A stretch of 14,036 nucleotides of DNA from Eubacterium sp. UBA3279 (GCA_002361775.1 DETV01000057.1:1-14036), one strand, 5' to 3'; numbered from the stretch's first letter, positions 6,901 through 14,036 are shown. The notes: a model not told the origin generated them from the letters alone. Translations and numbers: made by a program.

Positions 6901-8145
6901 ATGAATGCATGGAAATGGCTGGGGAAAATATGCAGCCTGACTCCCTGGATGAAACGGGGAAGTTTAAAAGTATATTATGCATGGAAATCAAGAGTGTATC
7001 AGAAAAAATATGCCAAAGTTTATGAAGTACAGTCTCATACTGTGATTTTTGAATCATTTATGGGGAAAAAGTATGCCTGTAGTCCAAAAGCCTTCTATGA
7101 AGCAATGATGGAAGAGGAAAAGTATACATCCTGGGAGAAGATATGGGCTTTTCGGGAACCGGAAAAATATAGTTTTTTAGAAAAAAATCCGAGAACAAAA
7201 GTGGTGAAATACAGAAGCCCGGAGTATTACCAGGCCTATGGAAGAGGAAAATACTGGATCACCAACTCCCGGCTTCCCCGGGAACTTTCTCCAAAAGAGG
7301 GACAGGAATACATTCAGTGCTGGCATGGAACGCCATTAAAGAAGCTGGGATATGACCTGGAGCAATATGCAGAAAAAGAAGGTTCTCTGCAGGAAGTGAG
7401 AGAAAATTATCTGCAGGAGACAAAGCGGGTTACGCATATGCCTTCGCCTTCTCCGTTTTATTCGGAAAAAATGTGTTCTGCATTTCATTTGCGGGAAATG
7501 GGAAAAGAAGATGTGTTATTGGAAATGGGATATCCCAGAAATGATGCGCTTTACAGGGAAAAGGGAAAAGGACAGGAAATATTTAAGGAAAAACTGGGAA
7601 TTCCCCGGGATAAAAAGGTGATTTTATATGCGCCAACCTGGAGGGAAAACCAACATATTCCGGGAGAAGGATATTCTTATTCTTTGCAGGTGGATTTTCA
7701 AAAGTGGAAGCAGGAGTTGGGAGAAGAGTATGTGATTCTTTTCCGGGCACACTATTTTATCAGTAATCAGTATGATTTTGAACAGTATGGTGAATTTATA
7801 AAAAATGTTTCGGATATAGATGATGTGAATGAGTTATATCTGGCAGCGGATATATTGATCACGGATTATTCCAGTGTGTTTTTTGACTTTGCAAATCTGG
7901 AACGCCCGATTTTGTTTTATATGTACGATTATGAAAGTTATAAACATGAATTGAGGGATTTCTACCTGGATATCCACATTCTGCCAGGTCCGGTGGTGAA
8001 AACTCAGGAAGAATTGTTGAAAAACATAAAAAATATCGATCACGTTGTGGATAAGTACGAAGAGAAATATATAGAATTTAATAAAATGTTTAATCCCCAC
8101 AGAGATATCTGTAGCGGAAAATATTTGAGGGAATGGCTGAAATAG
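6901..8145 (+). CDS. CDP-glycerol glycerophosphotransferase, TagF-like (second copy)
   Basis: A 414-residue paralogue of the product of 3901-5379. It carries CWHGTPLKKLG (140-150), GYPRND (210-215), YAPTWRENQ (243-251), RAHY (282-285) and TDYSSVFFDF (321-330). The two align through most of their length, including SPKA-x-YE near the N-terminus (61-67 here) and E-FN-MF near the C-terminus (392-397), but this copy lacks the very basic leader and the acidic tail. It likely adds glycerol phosphate to the same lipid-linked polymer, perhaps as a primer, a branch or a different linkage; the sequence does not tell which. ATG 6901 follows AGGAGGAA at an ideal distance, 10 nt after the ATPase stop. Its place after the exporter genes suggests duplication and later divergence inside the operon. 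Confidence 0.9.
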   Translation: MNAWKWLGKICSLTPWMKRGSLKVYYAWKSRVYQKKYAKVYEVQSHTVIFESFMGKKYACSPKAFYEAMMEEEKYTSWEKIWAFREPEKYSFLEKNPRTKVVKYRSPEYYQAYGRGKYWITNSRLPRELSPKEGQEYIQCWHGTPLKKLGYDLEQYAEKEGSLQEVRENYLQETKRVTHMPSPSPFYSEKMCSAFHLREMGKEDVLLEMGYPRNDALYREKGKGQEIFKEKLGIPRDKKVILYAPTWRENQHIPGEGYSYSLQVDFQKWKQELGEEYVILFRAHYFISNQYDFEQYGEFIKNVSDIDDVNELYLAADILITDYSSVFFDFANLERPILFYMYDYESYKHELRDFYLDIHILPGPVVKTQEELLKNIKNIDHVVDKYEEKYIEFNKMFNPHRDICSGKYLREWLK

Positions 8146-8156
8146 GAGAACAGAAT

Positions 8157-8870
8157 ATGAATAGCTTATACATCATTATTCCCGCTTATAATGAAGAAGA
8201 AAATATAGAAAAGGTTTTAGAAGACTGGTATCCGGTAATAGAAAAGCACCATGGAGATGGAAAATCCCGATTAGTTATCATAGACGATGGAAGCAGGGAT
8301 CAGACGTTTTCCATAGTAGAAAAATATGGGGAAACCCATCCTTTGGTACAGATTTTACATAAAGAGAATGGGGGTCACGGCGCAGCTTTATTATACGGAT
8401 ATGAATATGCATTAAAACAAGGGGCAGAATTTATATTTCAGACAGATTCAGACGGACAGACATTGCCGGAAGAATTTGAAATGTTCTGGAAGGAAAAAGA
8501 TGAGTATGATATGGTGATAGGCCATCGAAATAAACGGGAAGATGGTATTTCCAGAGTGTTTGTGACAAAAATATTGAAGTATGTGATATGGATTTGCTTT
8601 GGCGTTTCTGTCAGAGATGCCAATACACCTTTTAGACTAATGCGGGGAGACGCATTGCAGCGATATATTTCTTTGATTCCACCGGAATTTAATCTGTCCA
8701 ATGTATTGATTTCTGTTATCTTTGTAAAACAAGGATGCAAAGTGAAGTTTTTACCGATTACTTTCAGACCCCGTCAGGGCGGTGTGAATTCCATTAATCT
8801 GAAGAAGATAGTCAGGATTGGAAAACAGGCTATGGTGGATTTTTGGTGGATTAATAAGGTTCTAAGATGA
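8157..8870 (+). CDS. GT2 glycosyltransferase, DPM1/polyprenol-phosphate type
   Basis: A 237-residue family 2 glycosyltransferase. The N-terminus YIIIPAYNEEENIEKVL (5-21), IIDDGSRD (41-48), ENGGHGAALLYGYEYAL (70-86) and QTDSDGQ (95-101) are the nucleotide-sugar and metal-binding features of the group that includes dolichol- or polyprenol-phosphate sugar synthases. DANTPFRLMR (154-163) is also typical. There is no C-terminal pair of membrane helices, unlike GtrB-type enzymes. It may make a lipid-phosphate sugar used outside the cell to decorate the polymer, or add a sugar directly. ATG 8157 is preferred because AGGAG (8144-8148) sits 8 nt upstream; an in-frame ATG at 8133 lies within the previous gene and lacks a ribosome site. 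Last gene of the operon, followed by a terminator. Confidence 0.88.
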   Translation: MNSLYIIIPAYNEEENIEKVLEDWYPVIEKHHGDGKSRLVIIDDGSRDQTFSIVEKYGETHPLVQILHKENGGHGAALLYGYEYALKQGAEFIFQTDSDGQTLPEEFEMFWKEKDEYDMVIGHRNKREDGISRVFVTKILKYVIWICFGVSVRDANTPFRLMRGDALQRYISLIPPEFNLSNVLISVIFVKQGCKVKFLPITFRPRQGGVNSINLKKIVRIGKQAMVDFWWINKVLR

Positions 8871-8890
8871 GATATTGACAGGATAAAAGT

Positions 8891-8938
8891 ATAAAGCTGT
8901 CGTAGAATTACAATGTGATAATTCTGCGGCAGCTTTAT
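8891..8938. terminator. Strong hairpin between convergent genes, probably bidirectional
   Basis: A 20-bp stem (8891-8910 with 8919-8938; two G:U pairs on the + strand) and an 8-nt loop lie 20 nt after the operon's last stop and just before the end of the convergent minus-strand gene. The + side continues GTTACTCTTTTTT; the minus side continues into ACTTTTATCC. It probably ends the wall-polymer operon and may also end the opposite transcript. Confidence 0.8.
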
Positions 8939-8939
8939 G

Positions 8940-10766
8940 TTACTCTTTTTTATCAGGTTTTAAATCGTCTATCAGTTGTTCCAGTGTTTCTTCAGCCAGG
9001 GATTCATGTTCTGGATTTTCTTTTAAATGGTTTTCCAACGCTTCCAGTTCATCCATAGTCTGGAAAAAGTAACGGTTTTCCAGACGGATTTTTCTCAGTT
9101 CTCTTGCTCGTTGACGCCGTTTCTTCATTCTTCTTATATGGAGCAGAAGAAAAAGAATTGTAATAGCAGCAATAAAAATACAGATCAGGATAAGAACTCG
9201 AAGCCAGATTCGTTCATAAATCAGGGTAATGGTATGATCACTTTGAATATTTTTCAGAGTAATATTTCCATTTTTCTTGTCCAGGGGAGCTTCTTTTCCA
9301 TCCAACAGGTACCTGGTAAGGGTAAAATATTTCTCAGGTTTAACTTTTGTGGTATAGGACTCATCTCTGTATACTGTTGCCAGGGTTTCCTCCACAATCC
9401 CATTTTTGGCCTTTATGGTGATAGTATAGGAAGGAATAGGGGTGAAAACAGCTTCCACAATATGATCAGAAGTCAGGTCTGAGAAAGTATAGGAGGTCAT
9501 ATGGTCCTCCAATTCCACAGAAGTACCATCGACGATCAAATCCGTCAGTTCATAATGCTCTTCAGGAGTAAAGTTTACAGTAAGATTTTCGTGTTCCAAA
9601 GCGGTAGGATTATTATCGATAGTACCATGTTCCCCGCTGGTTGTGATGGTATACCGGGGAATTTCTTCAAAGGCCACATGGATGGTGTGGTCCGCTTGTA
9701 TATCTGAAAAAGTATAACTGTCAGGATACTCCTGAATATTGAGTTCCTGGCCGTCTACGGTCAGAGATTTTAGACGATATCCCTCTTCACAACTATAAGT
9801 AACAGTGGGAGATTCACCCTGGGGAATTTCCAGTGCAGACTCGGTAATAGTTCCGTTTTCAACAGAGGAGGTTATGCTGTATACCAGAGGAAGATAAGCT
9901 TCATATAGCTTGAAATTATGGGTTCCTATGATAGCAGATGCCATAAGCAGGTGACCGTCCTCTAATTGGCAGATTCCTTCCGGCTCTACGTCAAAAGAAT
10001 CATGTCCGGGCAGGGTGAGATAATAGCTGCCCACTCGTTGTTGCCTGGAAATAGAGTATACGTCCAGAATGTTCATAAAACCTTCCCGCTGCATATAGGG
10101 AATACTGATGATGGAATCTCCGGAAACAATAAAATCCTGAAAAGAACTGCGGCTGTAAGAAAGCCGAAGATTCAAGGTGTTTGTTATCTGAAAATTTCCA
10201 TCAGTAAATACAAAGGCATAATCAGCGATTCTGTTAGCCATCAGCACATACTGGTCATTTTCCGGGATATAATCAATACCGAAATAATTCAGGCTGCCGT
10301 TTCCCACAGTGACTTTTCGTTTGAACTTTAAAGTGTTGGCATCCACAATAAAAATGGCCCCTTTATTGGAGGAATCATTTGTAAAAAGTCCTGCAATTGC
10401 GATTTCCTGTGTATTGGGATTGTAGGTCATTCCATTTCCATGTTCATAGTCTGTCTCTGTTACGTGAAAAGCATAACTATATTGTTCTACAGGGTTGCCG
10501 GAAGCATCGGTAGTATTGCGGTAAAAGGCAATAAGAGTATCCGGTTTTGTGGTTTTTTTAGAACCATTGATCAGACATACAATATATTGGTCTGTTGCAC
10601 ACATAGACTGAAGCCAGCCATTTTCATCGATCATGGATGTTTCCGCCACAGCATTCCAGGGAACTGTTTCCAGATCCGAGGTTTTTAATGCTGCCTGTAC
10701 AGAAGACGGGGAAAACATCCTAATCAGAAATAATAAGAAAAAAAGAAATTTTTTAGTGTGTTTCAT
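8940..10766 (-). CDS. Membrane-anchored surface protein with propeller-like and InlB-like repeats
   Basis: A 608-residue exported protein of unknown function. Residues 1-25 form a signal peptide (basic KHTKK, hydrophobic core, SVQA cleavage site). Residues ~30-290 repeat short beta-strand patterns and contain FDVEPEGI (258-265) and GNGMTYNP (110-117), suggesting a beta-propeller; that is inference. Three repeats of about 72 residues follow (~295-366, 370-441, 446-517), each beginning Y-x-I-T and ending SDHTI-type, of the divergent InlB B-repeat/Flg_new kind. A single membrane helix (~521-543), a basic stop-transfer (RRMKKRRQR) and a charged cytosolic tail (to 608) follow. ATG 10766 is chosen because GAAGAGG precedes it and it starts the signal peptide; an in-frame ATG at 10808 would add 14 residues and has no support. 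It is likely a cell-surface binding or sensing protein. Confidence 0.8.
   Translation of the reverse strand: MKHTKKFLFFLLFLIRMFSPSSVQAALKTSDLETVPWNAVAETSMIDENGWLQSMCATDQYIVCLINGSKKTTKPDTLIAFYRNTTDASGNPVEQYSYAFHVTETDYEHGNGMTYNPNTQEIAIAGLFTNDSSNKGAIFIVDANTLKFKRKVTVGNGSLNYFGIDYIPENDQYVLMANRIADYAFVFTDGNFQITNTLNLRLSYSRSSFQDFIVSGDSIISIPYMQREGFMNILDVYSISRQQRVGSYYLTLPGHDSFDVEPEGICQLEDGHLLMASAIIGTHNFKLYEAYLPLVYSITSSVENGTITESALEIPQGESPTVTYSCEEGYRLKSLTVDGQELNIQEYPDSYTFSDIQADHTIHVAFEEIPRYTITTSGEHGTIDNNPTALEHENLTVNFTPEEHYELTDLIVDGTSVELEDHMTSYTFSDLTSDHIVEAVFTPIPSYTITIKAKNGIVEETLATVYRDESYTTKVKPEKYFTLTRYLLDGKEAPLDKKNGNITLKNIQSDHTITLIYERIWLRVLILICIFIAAITILFLLLHIRRMKKRRQRARELRKIRLENRYFFQTMDELEALENHLKENPEHESLAEETLEQLIDDLKPDKKE
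9216..9884 (-). repeat. Three InlB-like/Flg_new protein repeats (coding)
   Basis: Three tandem units of about 72 residues, each with a Y-x-I-T start, NGT/HGT/NGI turn, an L-x-VDG or LLDG strand, and a SDH or ADHTI close. The units are diverged at DNA level, so this is an old duplication. Confidence 0.7.
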
Positions 10767-10798
10767 ATAAGCCTCTTCATTTATAACATAATAAAAAA

Positions 10799-10827
10799 AG
10801 TATATCACGCATGAAAAACAGGAACAA
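10799..10827 (-). promoter_or_regulatory. Extended -10 promoter for the 608-residue surface protein gene
   Basis: On the minus strand, TTGTTC (10827-10822), a 17-bp spacer and TATACT (10804-10799) preceded by TGA, which makes an extended -10 (TGnTATACT). It lies about 33 bp before the start codon at 10766 and just after the terminator of the upstream gene. Confidence 0.65.
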
Positions 10828-10849
10828 GGGAAGTAAGGGAAATTTAAGA

Positions 10850-10903
10850 AAAAACCGGATTTGTCAGATCACTTTGATAAGAGAAATAACAAAACCGGTT
10901 TTT
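10850..10903 (-). terminator. Intrinsic terminator of the Pce-like gene
   Basis: On the minus strand, AAAAACCGGTTTTGT pairs with ACAAATCCGGTTTTT (15 bp, one mismatch) around a 24-nt loop, and the second arm runs into a T-rich stretch. It starts three bases after the stop codon at 10906-10908, separating this gene from the next promoter. Confidence 0.7.
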
Positions 10904-10905
10904 GT

Positions 10906-13900
10906 TTATTTTCCAGGAATCCAAGCCCCGGATCCGTCTACATAGTAGCCTCCAATTCTTGTATTAGCGGCCATAGCGCCGGAAGCGTGCATATAGTAAC
11001 ATTTGCCATTGATCCAGTGCCAGCCCTGTCCGTACATAGCACCGCTGGGAGCCAGATAATACCAGGTGCCGTTCAGATTAAGCCATCCTGTCTGCATCCA
11101 GCCGGAACCGTCAAAGTGATACCATGTACCGTTGATCAGTTCCCAACCGGAACGGGTATAAGAACCGTCACTGTGTCGATACCACCAGCGGTTACCGCTT
11201 TGAATCCAGGAAGCCCGGGCGTATCCGGGAACCCATGCGCCGGAACCATCCACATAGTCGTTACCGATCCAGGTGTTGGCAGCCATAGCGCCGGAGGCGT
11301 ACATATAGTAACATTTGCCGTTGATCCAGTGCCAGCCCTGTCCGTACATACCGCCATTTCCAGGTGCATAATAATACCAGGTGCCATTCATATTGACCCA
11401 ACCGGTTACCATCTTACCGGAACCGTCAAAGTAATACCAGGTGCCATTGATTTTATGAGAACCGACAAGCATAACTCCGTTTTTATCCAGATAATACCAG
11501 GTGCCGTTCAGATTGAGCCATCCTGTAACCATATAACCTGCGTTGTTGAAGTAATACCATGCGCCGTCAATCAGTTCCCATTGATTAACCGGATAACTTC
11601 CATCAGTTCGCTGATACCACCAGCCGGTATTGTTTTTTCGCCAATGCTCATTTTTATAATAAGGAATCCATACACCGTCTGGTCCATAGTATTTTCCTTC
11701 TGCCCAGGTAGAAGTGACCATAGCACCATTGGAAGCAAAATAATAGGCTTTATTATTGATTGTTTGAGCGCCTGTTACCATGGCGCCAGAGGAACTTAGA
11801 TAATACCACTTATTGTTTTTATTGATCCATCCAGTTTGCATTTTTCCGGAATCATCGGTGTAATACCATTTGCCGTTTGATTGAATCCAACCGGTTACTT
11901 TCAGACCATTCTCTCCAAAATAGTAGTAACTTCCGCTGGAGTCTTTGTACCAGGTATTTTTGGAAGCGGATGGAGAATTTTGAAAATAACAGGTATATCC
12001 ATTGGAAGAAAGAACACCGTTATAAGGAGTTGGAAGTCCGTTTTTGTAATAAATATGTTCCACGGATGAGTATAAATCTGTTCCACCGATAAAAGAAGTA
12101 TTTGACGGAATATTATTACTCAGTTGAGTATTGAAATTAATTATAATAGCCGGGATTTTTTTGCTATACCATGCAGTTGGATACAATGGAACACCAGAAT
12201 TTCCCATTTCTATAAGAGTATCTAAAGTACTTTTTTCGCCAGAAGAAAGTGTTTGGGTAGATACTGCTTTATAATTTCCGGCAAGGATCATCATTTTTGG
12301 AGTGAGTTTTTTTACATAGCCGTTAGTATTTGAACCGTAATACCCGTGATGTCCCAAAGTAAGAATATCCACATGACCTAACTGCTTAGCCAATGTAGTT
12401 TCTGAACCTTCATAGTTGTTAATATCGCCTGCCAAAAAAGCAGTTTTGCCGTTGGCAGTAACTTTAACTCCCAGGCAAAAATAATTGGCGTCTGGTTTGG
12501 GATTGGTTTTATAATTGCCTCCATAATTCATGATTTCTATCTTCATGTCTCCGCCCAGCGTAAAGGTGGGAGTGGAGATTGTATTTTGTGTCTGGGCTAA
12601 GGTGTCAAAAACTCCGGTTTGTGCAGGGGCGGCGTCTTCTCCGGTCTGAACCATGGTGGGATCTAATTGGTTATCAGGATTTACCCGGTCTGTAGCAGGA
12701 ATGGAGAAAGTTTGCATCTGGTCACTGGTTCCTGTATTATCAATGTTGGAAAAATCATCCTGAATACCGCTGTGGGGTTTATCTTGAGCAGTTGGTTCTC
12801 CAATATAGGAAGCAGTAATGGAAAATTTCCCTTCCGGACAATCAAAAGTATAATTGGTGATTTCATCCATTACATGCAGGCGATAAATTATAGAAGCACC
12901 ATCTTCCGATGTCAGAGGTAACTGAGATAGCTGGTAATTCCATGTACCCGATGCACCCGATGTAAGAGAGAAAGATTGTACTGATTCCCACAAATCCTCG
13001 GTTGTTTGTTTTTGAAGTTCTACATTTAAAGTAGTGGGACGGCTGCCTTCAGGGGCAGTAGAATCATCCCAGTTGACAGTCACCGTCTGATTCGTCGTGG
13101 TCACTTGATGAGAACAGGTAAAATCCCATCCATTTTCCGAGGAAATTGTATAACCATCCGGTGCAGTCACTTCAACTTGGTAAGAAATATCATTTTTGTT
13201 ATCATCGTATTTTTGAAGTTGAGTAAATTGGTAACGCCATTTTCCAGATTGATCGGGAGTGATTGTCTGTTCTGTTTTTTCCTGGGTAAGAGGATTGGTG
13301 AGGATTACTTTGAGGTGTTCAGGACGGATTCCATCCTGATTTTCCTGATCTTCCCAGAAAATATTTCCTGCAACAGATACCTTTTCCGGATATAAAGGCG
13401 CTCCTGGAACAAAGTTTTGTATGATAGTAGCACCCGTGTCGGATGCTGCCTGAAGCATCTGATCGTAGACGTAAAGATTATCCCAGAGGGCGGCTTCATT
13501 CGATATGTAGGAATCCTTGTATTCCTGAATATATACTCGCTTTGGGTGAAATTCTTCGATAACCTCATCAGCAGTGCCGATGTGGTCACTGTGAGGATGG
13601 GTACCGATATAGAATTCAAAGTTTTCCCGGTTAACACCTAAACTGTGCAGGTAATTAATTACTTCTGTTTCATAACCAGCATTGGTAACGATGCCAGGAC
13701 GTTTTGGATACCTGGGATCCTTGCCGGTGGGGTAATCTTTATCTTCTCCAGAATCTACCATACCAAACCTGCCATTACATTCCAGGACAATAGCCTCTGT
13801 ATTAGAGGGAAGCGTAAGATAATGAATCCTGGCATTGGAAGAAGCAGCCTGGACAATGGTAGAAGATAGAGGGAAAAAAGTGACAGACGGTAATGTTACC

Positions 13901-13947
13901 GAAAGAGTAAGGATAGAAATTCCTATCTTTTTAAAAAACTTATTCAT
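10906..13947 (-). CDS. Pce/CbpE-like phosphorylcholine esterase with two inserted Cna_B domains and choline-binding repeats
   Basis: A 1013-residue secreted enzyme. Residues 1-~35 are a signal peptide ending VQAA. Residues ~38-180 match the first half of the pneumococcal teichoic-acid phosphorylcholine esterase Pce/CbpE: MVDSGED (63-69), the zinc motif HPHSDH (117-122) and LWDNLYVYD (154-162). Two Cna_B-type domains follow (~189-279, with FWEDQENQDGIRPE, and ~286-378, with VNWDDSTAPEGSRP), then a Thr/Gln/Asp-rich linker (~380-458). The metallo-beta-lactamase fold resumes at FTLGGDMKIEIMNY (462-475) with AGDINN (506-511) and GHHGYYGSN (532-540). Residues ~664-1013 are some 14-17 choline-binding-type repeats (GW-x4-G-x-WYY pattern). 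Pce removes phosphocholine from teichoic acid; the same substrate is inferred here. ATG 13947 follows AAGGAAGG. No sortase motif; attachment would be through the repeats. Confidence 0.85.
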   Translation of the reverse strand: MNKFFKKIGISILTLSVTLPSVTFFPLSSTIVQAASSNARIHYLTLPSNTEAIVLECNGRFGMVDSGEDKDYPTGKDPRYPKRPGIVTNAGYETEVINYLHSLGVNRENFEFYIGTHPHSDHIGTADEVIEEFHPKRVYIQEYKDSYISNEAALWDNLYVYDQMLQAASDTGATIIQNFVPGAPLYPEKVSVAGNIFWEDQENQDGIRPEHLKVILTNPLTQEKTEQTITPDQSGKWRYQFTQLQKYDDNKNDISYQVEVTAPDGYTISSENGWDFTCSHQVTTTNQTVTVNWDDSTAPEGSRPTTLNVELQKQTTEDLWESVQSFSLTSGASGTWNYQLSQLPLTSEDGASIIYRLHVMDEITNYTFDCPEGKFSITASYIGEPTAQDKPHSGIQDDFSNIDNTGTSDQMQTFSIPATDRVNPDNQLDPTMVQTGEDAAPAQTGVFDTLAQTQNTISTPTFTLGGDMKIEIMNYGGNYKTNPKPDANYFCLGVKVTANGKTAFLAGDINNYEGSETTLAKQLGHVDILTLGHHGYYGSNTNGYVKKLTPKMMILAGNYKAVSTQTLSSGEKSTLDTLIEMGNSGVPLYPTAWYSKKIPAIIINFNTQLSNNIPSNTSFIGGTDLYSSVEHIYYKNGLPTPYNGVLSSNGYTCYFQNSPSASKNTWYKDSSGSYYYFGENGLKVTGWIQSNGKWYYTDDSGKMQTGWINKNNKWYYLSSSGAMVTGAQTINNKAYYFASNGAMVTSTWAEGKYYGPDGVWIPYYKNEHWRKNNTGWWYQRTDGSYPVNQWELIDGAWYYFNNAGYMVTGWLNLNGTWYYLDKNGVMLVGSHKINGTWYYFDGSGKMVTGWVNMNGTWYYYAPGNGGMYGQGWHWINGKCYYMYASGAMAANTWIGNDYVDGSGAWVPGYARASWIQSGNRWWYRHSDGSYTRSGWELINGTWYHFDGSGWMQTGWLNLNGTWYYLAPSGAMYGQGWHWINGKCYYMHASGAMAANTRIGGYYVDGSGAWIPGK
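10971..11038 (-). repeat. 68-bp direct repeat, copy 1
   Basis: Nearly identical to 11283-11350, with 3 differences in 68 bases. It encodes the GQGWHWINGKCYYM-x-ASGAMAA segment and marks a recent duplication in the repeat array. Confidence 0.8.
11283..11350 (-). repeat. 68-bp direct repeat, copy 2
   Basis: Partner of 10971-11038, offset by 312 bp (104 codons, so in frame). Recombination between the copies would remove or add one in-frame block of the array. Confidence 0.8.
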
Positions 13948-13993
13948 AGAAAACCTTCCTTTTATTATGTTAAATCTTTATTTTTACAAAAAA

Positions 13994-14021
13994 ATTATAA
14001 CACGGAAGAGGAAAAAAGCAA
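13994..14021 (-). promoter_or_regulatory. Extended -10 promoter for the Pce-like gene
   Basis: On the minus strand, TTGCTT (14021-14016), a 16-bp spacer and a perfect TATAAT (13999-13994) preceded by TGT (TGnTATAAT). It lies about 46 bp before the start codon at 13947, with an A/T-rich leader and the ribosome site AAGGAAGG (13961-13954). Confidence 0.7.
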
Positions 14022-14036
14022 GAAATAAAAGTGTAG

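Larger units (their letters stand above)
10909..11958 (-). repeat. Choline-binding-type repeat array (coding)
   Basis: About 14 canonical ~20-residue units (GW-x4-NG-x-WYY-x4-G-x-M-x-TG) plus three short variant units ending DG-x-W-x-P. They form a larger pattern in which each block closes with a GPDGVWIP or VDGSGAWVPG unit. Aromatic residues that would form choline sites are kept in most units. Units near the C-terminus are the most alike. Confidence 0.85.

Noticed and set aside
8133..8156. Earlier ATG (8133) for the last GT2 gene
   Set aside because: AGGAG at 8144-8148 lies inside that extension and fits ATG 8157; the extra eight residues precede the normal family N-terminus.
10767..10808. 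Earlier ATG (10808) for the 608-residue surface protein
   Set aside because: It falls within or before the likely transcription start given the -10 at 10799-10804. The signal peptide begins at ATG 10766, behind GAAGAGG.
10861..11799. A 312-codon open frame on the + strand opposite the choline-binding array
   Set aside because: It mirrors the repetitive, compositionally biased array on the minus strand. It shows repeated Ile/Val/Pro/Gly words with no known family and no ribosome site, and it starts inside the terminator region. It is a shadow frame.
10909..11958. Reading the C-terminal repeats as glucan-binding rather than choline-binding
   Set aside because: The two repeat families look alike, but the catalytic half is clearly Pce-like, which favours choline. 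Glucan binding is not fully excluded.
1..14036. tRNA, rRNA, CRISPR array, riboswitch or prophage attachment site
   Set aside because: No cloverleaf, rRNA core, regularly spaced direct repeats with unique spacers, or long structured leader was seen on either strand. The only regular repeats are coding.

Overview
The window looks like a chromosomal segment of a low-to-mid GC Gram-positive anaerobe, most likely class Clostridia and close to Lachnospiraceae. Three things suggest this: strong AGGAGG-type ribosome binding sites and A/T-rich codon use; a poly(glycerol phosphate) wall-polymer gene set; and an IS66-family element plus an Rpn/YhgA-like PD-(D/E)XK gene remnant of the kind common in that family. 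The species cannot be fixed from the sequence alone.

Left edge (1-751): the right end of an IS66-family element, with the C-terminal part of its transposase, a small hairpin and the terminal inverted repeat ending in TTTAC at 323. The IS sits inside an Rpn-like gene, of which only the 3' part remains (324-751). The junction pairs a possible -35 inside the IS end with a perfect TATAAT in the remnant, so it may form a hybrid promoter pointing at the operon downstream.

Centre (758-8870, all + strand): a tight eight-gene operon for a wall teichoic-acid-like polymer. The genes are a fused phosphoglycosyl transferase/GT2 glycosyltransferase, a TagB-like CDP-glycerol glycerophosphotransferase, TagD (CDP-glycerol synthesis), a TagF-like glycerophosphotransferase with a long acidic tail, an ABC exporter permease and ATPase (TagG/TagH type), a second TagF-like glycerophosphotransferase, and a DPM-type GT2. 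In logic, the fused enzyme would build a lipid-linked sugar start, the TagB-like enzyme would prime it, TagD would supply CDP-glycerol, the TagF-like enzymes would add glycerol phosphate, and the ABC pair would export the product. Stop/start overlaps of 4 bp or spacings of up to 11 nt support one transcript, closed by a 20-bp hairpin (8891-8938).

Right part (8940-13947, - strand): two surface-protein genes that converge on the operon, each with its own extended -10 promoter. The distal one (10906-13947) encodes a secreted 1013-residue protein. Its catalytic domain closely resembles Pce/CbpE, the pneumococcal teichoic-acid phosphorylcholine esterase, and it ends in a long array of choline-binding-type repeats. 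Unlike Pce, its metallo-beta-lactamase fold is interrupted by two Cna_B domains. The proximal one (8940-10766) encodes a membrane-anchored surface protein with a propeller-like N-terminus and three InlB-like/Flg_new-type repeats, function unknown.

The most interesting idea is that the polymer-building operon and a split-domain Pce-like wall esterase lie side by side, which hints at a phosphocholine-modified (or similarly decorated) teichoic acid in a gut Clostridium. No choline uptake or attachment (lic) genes lie in the window, so this remains an inference.
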